Of a stretch of 64,000 nucleotides of DNA, positions 58,242-64,000 are shown in pieces. The stretch covers positions 310,001 to 374,000 of the forward strand of contig NZ_QRCC01000010.1 in NCBI RefSeq assembly GCF_009833125.1, given 5' to 3'. A model generated the notes under the pieces. It ran no database searches and was not told where the DNA came from. It saw nothing but the letters and a program-made list of their open reading frames with translations. A program made the position numbers and the translations under genes. The DNA comes from Nitrosomonas sp. HPC101. GTDB taxonomy: Bacteria; Pseudomonadota; Gammaproteobacteria; Burkholderiales; Nitrosomonadaceae. Every line of letters begins with the position of its first letter. Position 1 is the stretch's first letter.

Positions 58242-59129
58242 GTGGCAATTCTCATCAATGAGCGGACGCGGATCATCGTACAGGGTTTTACCGGCCGGAT
58301 CGGCACTTTCCACGCTCAGGAAATGATCGACTATGGCTCTAATGTGGTAGGTGGCGTAACACCCGGTAAAGGAGGGCAGAAACACCTGGGACTACCGGTA
58401 TTTAATACCGTACAGGAAGCCGTCGAACAGGCTGGCGCGGAAGCCAGTATCGTATTTGTACCACCAGCATTTGCAGCCGATTCGATCATGGAAGCGGCTG
58501 ATGCCGGTATCAAGTACTGCGTATCCATCACCGACGGCATTCCGACCCAGGACATGATGACGGTCAAGAATTTTCTGCGTCTTTTCCCAAAGAAAAACCG
58601 AATGGTACTGACCGGTCCCAATTGTTCAGGCACTATCAGTCCCGGACGTTCGATGCTTGGCATCATGCCGGGGCATATTTACAGCCGTGGAATCGTCGGC
58701 GTGGTAGGCCGTTCCGGTACATTGGGTTATGAAGCAGCTGACCAGATGCGGCGACTGAATATCGGTATTTCCACTTCAGTCGGCATTGGTGGAGATCCGA
58801 TCATCGGCAGCTCGCATCGGGATATTCTGGAGAAACTGGAAGAGGATCCGGAAACCAGAGTCGCGATGATGATTGGTGAAATTGGTGGTCCGATGGAAGT
58901 GGAAGCAGGGGTGTTTGCCAAAGAAAACATGAGCAAGCCACTGGTTGCCTACATTGCCGGATTAACGGCGCCCCCTGGAAGAAGAATGGGGCATGCCGGG
59001 GCAATCATCTCCTCAGCAGGTGAAAGTGCGGCAGAGAAAGTGGAGCGACTGAAAGAACTGGGGGTCACCATCTGTCCGACGCCATCGTTGATGGGCGAAA
59101 CCGTTGCACAAGTTCTGGCTGGACTCTAG
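58242..59129 (+). CDS. mtkB: Malate-CoA ligase (malate thiokinase) alpha subunit, MtkB/SucD-like
   Basis: A 295-residue alpha subunit. The CoA-binding domain shows IIVQGFTGRIGTFHAQEMID and NVVGGVTPGKGGQKHLGLP; CVSITDGIPTQDMM and GPNCSGTISPGRSMLGIMPG follow. The phospho-His is in RRMGHAGAIISS. Together with the beta subunit it makes malyl-CoA from malate, CoA and ATP. GTG start, with AAAGGGGAACAG ahead, 28 nt after mtkA. Confidence 0.85.
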   Translation: MAILINERTRIIVQGFTGRIGTFHAQEMIDYGSNVVGGVTPGKGGQKHLGLPVFNTVQEAVEQAGAEASIVFVPPAFAADSIMEAADAGIKYCVSITDGIPTQDMMTVKNFLRLFPKKNRMVLTGPNCSGTISPGRSMLGIMPGHIYSRGIVGVVGRSGTLGYEAADQMRRLNIGISTSVGIGGDPIIGSSHRDILEKLEEDPETRVAMMIGEIGGPMEVEAGVFAKENMSKPLVAYIAGLTAPPGRRMGHAGAIISSAGESAAEKVERLKELGVTICPTPSLMGETVAQVLAGL

Positions 59130-59175
59130 TCTGGTTGAGATATTTCTACTTGGTTGGCATTCTGCCTGAATTTCC

Positions 59176-59220
59176 TCGCTTTTAATGACAGCAGCGCCTA
59201 TGTTGTGTCATTAAAAGCGA
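59176..59220. terminator. Long stem-loop between convergent mtkB and reductase genes
   Basis: TCGCTTTTAATGACA (59176-59190) and TGTCATTAAAAGCGA (59206-59220) form a perfect 15-bp stem with a 15-nt loop between two convergent genes. There is no separate U-tract, but the position suggests a two-way terminator or mRNA end protector. Confidence 0.55.
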
Positions 59221-59276
59221 ATTGAGAGTTCGTGTGGCCCGGTAAAGTCGCCGTGAACTGTTTAGTCCCACCCGGA

Positions 59277-59972
59277 TCAATACCCCTCAAACTCCTCTGT
59301 CCTGATGTTGTCTTCATCAGCACCAATTTCAAGCAGCAATGCGCGCATGGCTTTAACCATGCTCTCCGGTCCGGATAAGTAGTAGCGCGACGCGGCAATA
59401 TCGGGCACATGTTGTCTGATGAGATCCGCGTTGACGTGACCCTGAGTTGATGTATACACCGATACAAAAGTGAAGTTTTCATTTTCTGCAGCAAGCCGTT
59501 CGAGCTCGTCAATATAAGCTGCCTGTGCGAGCGTGCGGTTGGCATAAATCAGCGTGATTTTATGATTTGTCCTGTCATGCGTGGCTTGCGCGATTATGCT
59601 GCGCACCGGTGTAATGCCGATGCCTCCTGTGATGAACACCACCGGAACAGCTTCGTTTTTTTGCAGCGTAAAATCACCCCACAACGCAAGCAATTGCACC
59701 ATGGCACCTTCCGGAACTCTGGCTGCTGCTCTTTTGTAGAGTGAATCACGCATGCGTGTGGCCATACGCAGTGTGCTTTCGAATGGGGCACTGACAAATG
59801 AAAAACCATGTTTGTTATTACTGTCATCCAATCCGGTTGAAGGCGGTAATACCAGATCGCCATATTGACCGGCACGGTATTCAAAGCCCTTCGGCTTTTC
59901 CAGGGTAAACTCCATGGTTCCTTCGGCTATCTCTTTTTTTTGCAATAACATGACATCGTAACTGGTTGGCAT
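59277..59972 (-). CDS. FAD-binding ferredoxin/flavodoxin-type NAD(P)H reductase
   Basis: A 231-residue FNR-fold oxidoreductase with FAD domain (about 1-100; YRAGQYGDLVLPPS, but the usual RxYS is replaced by KHGFSFVSAP) and NAD(P) domain (VVFITGGIGITPVRSIIAQA). It ends LSGPESMVKAMRALLLEIGA and EEFEGY. It transfers electrons between NAD(P)H and a partner protein; no 2Fe-2S domain is fused. The start at 59972 (MPTSYDVML) has AGGAGG 12 nt ahead; the frame is open to 60017. A CBS-domain gene is divergent. Confidence 0.85.
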   Translation of the reverse strand: MPTSYDVMLLQKKEIAEGTMEFTLEKPKGFEYRAGQYGDLVLPPSTGLDDSNNKHGFSFVSAPFESTLRMATRMRDSLYKRAAARVPEGAMVQLLALWGDFTLQKNEAVPVVFITGGIGITPVRSIIAQATHDRTNHKITLIYANRTLAQAAYIDELERLAAENENFTFVSVYTSTQGHVNADLIRQHVPDIAASRYYLSGPESMVKAMRALLLEIGADEDNIRTEEFEGY

Positions 59973-60017
59973 GATCGAATTTAACCTCCTGTAAAATTTG
60001 AATACCGGCCTGATCAA

Positions 60018-60400
60018 GAAAATATCCCGTAGTTGATGTTTCTTTTGTCTGCTAACCCGGGAATCCCGAATGTTCGAAAAGTGATGGATAATTGAAGAGG
60101 CAGCGCTTTCTATTATTTATGATCAGAATCATAAACCTCTTACCCTATCTAAATCCTGATTTTAAGCACTTTTGAGCATGATTGTTCTGATGCAGTTATT
60201 CGATTTTCTTTGTACCAGTAAACCGTTACCATAACAGAGCAAGTGGGATATTGGGGCTATCCACTTTTGATCAGGCTACACAATGCCTGGAATTCGTTCA
60301 GACTGAACTTGTCGATGTCAGAATGCCGTTTGACATACTCAGAGCAGACAGTGTTGAGATTTTGCCGGATCAGATCAATCACAACAAGAAGGAAATTACC
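60018..60400. promoter_or_regulatory. Divergent control region with an FNR-like palindrome
   Basis: A 383-nt region between the divergent reductase and CBS genes. TTATGATCAGAATCATAA (60117-60134) is a perfect palindrome of 7-bp arms with a 4-nt centre. Its core ATGATcagaATCAT differs from the FNR/Anr consensus TTGATnnnnATCAA at one base in each arm. A site of this kind could control one or both genes with oxygen level. The open frame from 60251 has no start support before 60401. Confidence 0.5.
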
Positions 60401-60844
60401 ATGAAAACTGTTAAACATCTGCTACAGGAAAAGGGACATACTGTAGTGACTATTGATTCGGAAGATTCAGTACTGAGTGCTATGCAGAGAATGGCTGCCA
60501 ATAATATTGGTGCGCTACTGGTTATGAGCGGCGGGCAATTGGTCGGTATTTTTACAGAACGTGATTTTTCCAGAAAAGCATATTTATTGGATAAACCGGT
60601 AAAAGATACGCTGGTAAAGGAAATTATGACCCGCAAAGTGTTTTATGTCAGACTGAGTGATACCAATGAAGATTGTATGGCTCTGATTACAGAAATGCGC
60701 GTTCGGCATTTACCCGTTATAGACGATGATAAGGTTGTCGGCCTGCTTTCAATCGGAGACTTGGTCAAAGACGCTATTTCTCAATGTCAGTTTGTCATTC
60801 ATCAGCTTGAGCGTTACATTTACGATACGCCAGGAAAAATTTGA
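60401..60844 (+). CDS. CBS-domain protein
   Basis: A 147-residue protein made of two CBS repeats (about 10-65, ALLVMSGGQLVGIFTERDFS; and about 75-135, HLPVIDDDKVVGLLSIGDLV). Such stand-alone pairs bind adenosine nucleotides and act as sensors of energy or redox state. The ATG at 60401 follows AAGGAA; the frame is open from 60251 without support. It is divergent from the reductase gene, with the FNR-like site between. Confidence 0.85.
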   Translation: MKTVKHLLQEKGHTVVTIDSEDSVLSAMQRMAANNIGALLVMSGGQLVGIFTERDFSRKAYLLDKPVKDTLVKEIMTRKVFYVRLSDTNEDCMALITEMRVRHLPVIDDDKVVGLLSIGDLVKDAISQCQFVIHQLERYIYDTPGKI

Positions 60845-61578
60845 CAGGAAGATTTTTACACATCAAAGCAATGAAAGCATTGCTTAAAATACTGCCCGAT
60901 GTATTTAATTAAGCCTTTCTCTCGTATGAGCTTGGAAATTCTTGTCATCAGTAAATCGATGTGGCAGCTTGCAACGTTTGATAGGCTAGCCCAACTTTGA
61001 TGTTATGAGCGACGGCATCGCATTAACATAATTGGACGAATAAAGTTTCTTTCTTTAATTATACTGACCAGGCTAAACAAGGTGCTGGATCTGCCTATCA
61101 GTGGTGATGAACCGGAACAATGCTGTATATGCTGCTGCAATACGTCATGTGGCCTTGGTAGGAGTGGATATATCGATCTGAAACGTGACTATGAATGTAG
61201 CGGAGGGCGACAAGACCATTGCCATTCACTGGGGGTCAGGCACACATTGTTGTCGGTCGTGCTTCAGCCGGATGAGCAGAAAAAAGAAGCGACCTTCTCC
61301 GATATTCTCTGGATAAACTATCGGATCTGACCTGTGAGCGGGCTTAGAACCTGTTTATAATCTTTCCCCATCGCCAAGAATTAAGGGCAGATACCGGATA
61401 TTTCAATAAGCATAAAAGAACAAACTTGCGGTAATTAACCAGAATTTTCCGGCAATTTTCACTGCGTGGTCTGAATAAGGTCAAGGGAAAATGAACCTCG
61501 GTTTGTCTGGGCAGTGGTTGATCAATACGGCAAGGGTAGCGTTATAGCCCGATTATCGCCTCATGGATTTCACCTGGA
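60845..61578. other. Gene-poor, decayed region
   Basis: About 730 bases with no intact gene. Fragments of coherent reading exist on the plus strand at about 61120-61330 (AAIRHVALVGVDIS in one frame, AHIVVGRASAG then AEKRSDLLRYSLDKLSDL in another), broken by stops and frame changes. They look like the remains of a gene. A further open frame at 61475-61639 (FVWAVVDQYGKGSVIARLSP) has no start codon and partly overlaps the pseudogene on the other strand. No function is assigned. Confidence 0.35.
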
Positions 61579-62154
61579 TTATGACCAGCTGCCCGATCCA
61601 CCTCCTGTGCCGGTCACAGTAAATACTGAGCCCGACTGAAAATGTCCGAGAAGTGTATTTTCAGAATCCCGGAAATAAAGTACCGTATAGTCTGGGGTGG
61701 CTGTGAAAGTAAAGCTTGTGGTTCTTTTGTACAGATCATCCAGAGATGAAGACGCATTTGATAAATATACATCACCAAATAACGCCCCTCCTCCGAGGAA
61801 GTTGACGCCTCAAGTGCTGCCATTGAACGATTTTCCTCCATTAATATTACACTGTGCTTTAACGTAGCCAACTAGGCTGGTAAGTGATCCGTTTGCAGAA
61901 AATGATTGAGCAGTTTTCAACTTGGTTTCAGTAATCTGCTCAAGATTTTTATTTATCACTTCAACACTTAATTATTCTTTTAAACACTGTTTAAAGTCAT
62001 CTGCTAACTGAGTACTACTCAAGGCATCCTCTTGGTAAATTAATTCTGGAGACTGAATGCAAGACAGACCGACAAGTCTCTTTATCAGAACGGACGAATT
62101 TAAATTTTATAACAAAGATAAGAGCAATGAAATCCTCTCTTTTTTTGCGATCAT
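61579..62154 (-). pseudogene. Decayed gene for a secreted, Gly-rich-ended protein
   Basis: One minus-strand frame runs from ATG at 62154 to TAA at 61579 (about 190 codons) with only three internal stops: TAA near 62101, TAA at 61972-61974 and TGA at 61810-61812. The middle and C-terminal part reads as protein: LKTAQSFSANGSLTSLVGYV, GGGALFGDVYLSNASSSLDD, TSFTFTATPDYTVLYFRD, ENTLLGHFQSGSVFTVTGTG and a final GGGSGSWS. The pattern of small beta-strand-forming blocks and the Gly-rich, Trp-containing end resemble VapA-like beta-barrel proteins, but this is a loose resemblance. The Lys-rich, Leu-rich start could have been a signal peptide. Confidence 0.5.
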
Positions 62155-62272
62155 AATTTTCATTGGGCAGTACTATGTGTGTGCGAAGTCATTATTTGCT
62201 CCTCGCTCTACCTCCCTGTTAAGGTATTTCTCCTGAAATGCTTTCTTTGGCAGGGGGAATGTAGTAGATGTA

Positions 62273-62311
62273 CCCCCGCCGGTTCCCTCATTTCCGGCGG
62301 GTTTTTATTTT
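62273..62311 (+). terminator. Strong rho-independent terminator
   Basis: CCCGCCGG (62275-62282) and CCGGCGGG (62294-62301) form an 8-bp GC stem followed by TTTTTATTTTT. No plus-strand gene lies directly upstream, so it may end a transcript of a lost or unknown small RNA or gene. Confidence 0.75.
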
Positions 62312-62383
62312 TGTATCTGTCAAGCACATCGGCCATCTTTTCCTATGACAGAGGGTTTCTTTGTGCAAGTAAGTAGTTCTTAC

Positions 62384-62567
62384 TTACCCTATATTCCCGA
62401 TCCGTCCATGCCTGCTTTGCAGCGGCGCAAATGCCTCATGCTCTGAGTGATACAACTCAAGGCTCTGTCTATCTATCGCGATCCATTCCGTCACCAGCAA
62501 CTTTTCAGGAGCGGTTAAGGCATCCCACAAAGGATTACCCACTTCACGCGACAAGTTTCTCGCTCAT
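62384..62567 (-). pseudogene. Small hypothetical gene, possibly frameshifted
   Basis: On the minus strand, ATG at 62567 begins MSEKL and stops soon after. From 62554 another frame, starting at a TTG, gives a coherent 56-residue stretch ending at TAA 62384-62386 (SREVGNPLWDALTAPEKLLV, TEWIAIDRQSLELYHSEHEA). Removing one G in the CTTGTCGCG region joins the two as MSEKLSREVGNP. So it is either a one-base frameshift or a short gene with a TTG start. I do not recognise the family. Confidence 0.4.
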
Positions 62568-62599
62568 GCCTTCTATTTGGTAACCAGGTTTTTCTGTGC

Positions 62600-63016
62600 T
62601 CACGATATTGCGAATGGAATCTCTTCCGGCAATGGGCTGGCTATGTCCACTTCAGCCGGGGGAAGAGTACTCAAAGCAGGTGCAGGCAGGGCTTTCACTT
62701 TCTTGTCCGGCATGGAGGGGATATAGCAGCAGGCTTCGGCAAACTTGCTGGCCGGCAGATTTTTGTAACTGCTGATCATAAAGTGACGATTGAACCAGCT
62801 CCAGCCATAAGGGTGGTCTTTCCCTTCCGGGAATCGGATTGCTATCAGGTTGAAGATAATTCCTTCCTGTTCCTTGGAGACGAACTGGCCCGCAACGCAG
62901 TCATTTCGATCGACAATAATCTTTCCGCGCTTTTCGAGTAACTCTCGATATTTTTCCGGGGTTAATGCGCCTTCTGAGGGTTGAGTTTGCCGATCTAGGA
63001 ATACCCGAAAAACCAT
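62600..63016 (-). CDS. Hypothetical protein
   Basis: A 138-residue protein that I do not recognise. The N-terminal part has LTPEKYRELLEKRGKIIVDR; the middle HPYGWSWFNRHFMISS is aromatic; the C-terminal third is proline- and alanine-rich (KALPAPALSTLPPAEVDIAS). It has no signal peptide or membrane segment. No ribosome site precedes the ATG; the frame is open for about 14 codons upstream. The smaller ORF at 62384-62567 lies just downstream on the same strand, so they may have been one unit. Confidence 0.45.
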   Translation of the reverse strand: MVFRVFLDRQTQPSEGALTPEKYRELLEKRGKIIVDRNDCVAGQFVSKEQEGIIFNLIAIRFPEGKDHPYGWSWFNRHFMISSYKNLPASKFAEACCYIPSMPDKKVKALPAPALSTLPPAEVDIASPLPEEIPFAIS

Positions 63017-63444
63017 GGCTGACGGGCGCGGGCTATCCGCTGTAGGAGAGTGTGTTCAGCACCTGAGTGGAGGATAAGCCGGACGGACAACCCCTGCCAA
63101 TTTTTAGGCTGTGTCATATTCCAGAAATATCTGGAGGTTAGTATGGTTGCGTAACTTTCTCATAGCCTTGTTTCCTCCTACGAGCATAGGCCCTTAAATC
63201 CCTGCCCACTCCCTGGTAGCAGGGATTTTTTTTTATCAATGATTGATAATCAGATCATTTTTGTGGCGTTGCGAAAATGATGATTGAGGTTGGAAATGTT
63301 GATCAAACATGCAAAATTCTCACTTAAAAATAAGCATAAATGGGCATGGTTTGGCATAGCTTGGGCAACAATTTTTGTGATTAAATTATAAGAGGGGCAT
63401 TCGTAAAAATGGGTTGAAGATGGATCAAAGTTCGCCCGTCTCGA
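63017..63444. other. Gap with terminator and possible IS end
   Basis: No gene is supported. AAATCCCTGC (63196-63205) and GCAGGGATTT (63219-63228) form a stem followed by T-tract to 63234, a strong plus-strand terminator. At 63394-63412 the run GGGGCATTCGTAAAAATGG may be one end of the insertion element whose transposase remnant starts at 63445; this is a guess. Confidence 0.4.
63196..63234 (+). terminator. Rho-independent terminator
   Basis: A 10-bp stem (AAATCCCTGC/GCAGGGATTT) with a 13-nt loop, ending in a run of nine T from 63226. No clear gene lies upstream on the plus strand. Confidence 0.75.
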
Positions 63445-63977
63445 TCATGCGGATGAGTGTTGACAATTACCGATGTTGTTCTGGATGTTCGAGACGATGC
63501 AGCGCGGTTTGGTGATGATGTAGATTATTTCGTCGTTGCCCATCCACTTCGGCGTCTCGAAACGGACGGTTTGCTCAAGCTCGTTGATGTAGTCACAGAA
63601 GATGTTGCGAATTGTCCCTTCGACCACACTGGTTTCGTCGGCCAGTGCTGTGAAGGTGCGCATCAAGCTCTGCTGCCCGATCCATTTTACCAGCTGCTCG
63701 GTCATCATCCGGTTCCCGGCTAGCAGCGCCTGCGAGAAGGTCTTGCCGCAGACTTGGCAGTGTATCCGCTGGGTGTCGGTGTAGATACCCATGCGCTTGC
63801 CGTGCATGGGCAAGTCCTTGAACACCTGCGGGTGCCTCATAAGGTCAGACGGTCGGATTGGCAGTGAGGGCAGGCCGAGGTCACGAGCACCGGTTCGGCG
63901 GTGACGTGGTAGTCGTGGTCGGATTCCTTAACCCGCAGCATTCGGTACTGCGGGAGGTTCAAGATATTGGCGGGCAT
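63445..63977 (-). pseudogene. ISL3-family transposase, split and truncated
   Basis: Two minus-strand frames together match the start of an ISL3 transposase. Frame one (63977 to 63837) begins MPANILNLPQYRMLRVKESD and has the first zinc pair CPHC. Frame two (63840 to 63445) continues HPQVFKDLPMHGKRMGIYTD and CQVCGKTFSQ (second zinc pair), a helix-turn-helix region (MRTFTALADETSVVEGTIRN), and the start of the catalytic domain at GNDEIIYIITKPRCIVSNIQ. The frames meet in an ATGA overlap. The catalytic domain ends soon after its first Asp, so the element is inactive. Confidence 0.75.
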
Positions 63978-64000
63978 GATCAGGTCCGCCGCATGTATTC

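Noticed and set aside
61082..61330. An 82-codon open frame on the plus strand, rich in Cys
   Set aside because: No ribosome site or family; coherent protein fragments in the same stretch lie in other frames.
61475..61639. Open frame with FVWAVVDQYGKGSVIARLSP
   Set aside because: No start codon and its last third is antisense to the better-supported pseudogene; kept only as a note.
62179..62376. A 65-codon open frame on the plus strand
   Set aside because: It translates straight through a strong terminator hairpin.
1..64000. CRISPR arrays, integrases with att sites, or a replication origin
   Set aside because: No regularly spaced repeats, no recombinase gene and no DnaA-box cluster were noticed. 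The tRNA at 18.0 kb is flanked by housekeeping genes, not an island.

Overview
The window is a chromosomal segment with about 60 recognisable genes and an estimated GC near 48%. Gene content and protein flavour point to a betaproteobacterium, most likely an ammonia oxidiser of the Nitrosomonas group. This is inferred from the whole set: a full System I cytochrome c maturation operon, a periplasmic alpha-carbonic anhydrase, glycine cleavage with malate thiokinase and malyl-CoA lyase, glycogen synthase, and type IV pilus genes. No amo, hao or RuBisCO gene lies in the window, so the assignment cannot be proved here.

Left part (1-7.3 kb): the 3' end of an alcohol dehydrogenase gene, a long non-coding gap, then the translation/transcription operon rimP-nusA-infB-rbfA-truB with a terminator-like hairpin in its leader. 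7.4-14.7 kb: ccmABCDEFGHI, the cytochrome c maturation system. 14.7-21.7 kb: housekeeping genes, namely a PrxQ/Bcp peroxiredoxin, malate dehydrogenase (minus), a lipoamide-dehydrogenase-like flavoprotein, a tRNA-Ile(CAU) (minus), a SpoU-type RNA methyltransferase, an LplT-like transporter (minus), and a small secreted protein upstream of alpha-carbonic anhydrase.

21.9-31.5 kb: a glycine riboswitch and gcvT-gcvH-gcvPA-gcvPB, followed by a PfkB sugar/nucleoside kinase and a PlsC acyltransferase, then minus-strand apaH, dapB and bamE, with fur divergent. 31.6-37.7 kb: a type IV major pilin, an eroded repeat/transposase patch, a NarX-type sensor kinase with a response regulator broken by a 5-bp tandem duplication, and a LysR/pirin/DoxX set. 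37.9-48.8 kb: FadE-type acyl-CoA dehydrogenase and long-chain acyl-CoA synthetase, then the minus-strand minor pilin operon fimT-pilV-pilW-pilX-pilY1-pilE. 49-60.8 kb: hslVU, thiolase, pgi, glgA, then malyl-CoA lyase and the two malate-CoA ligase subunits (C2 or glyoxylate metabolism), an FNR-fold reductase and a CBS-domain protein.

The last 3 kb (60.85-64.0 kb) is a decaying accessory zone. It holds gene remnants with in-frame stops or frameshifts, one orphan ORF, strong terminators, and a split, truncated ISL3-type transposase at the right edge.

The most interesting signals are: the glycine riboswitch, with one canonical aptamer, one decayed aptamer about 165 nt upstream, and a gcvT ribosome-binding site complementary to the aptamer; the CCGGA repeat that breaks the response regulator; the malyl-CoA/malate thiokinase set sharing a window with glycine cleavage; an FNR-like palindrome between a reductase and a CBS protein; and the decayed secreted-protein gene at 61.6-62.2 kb.
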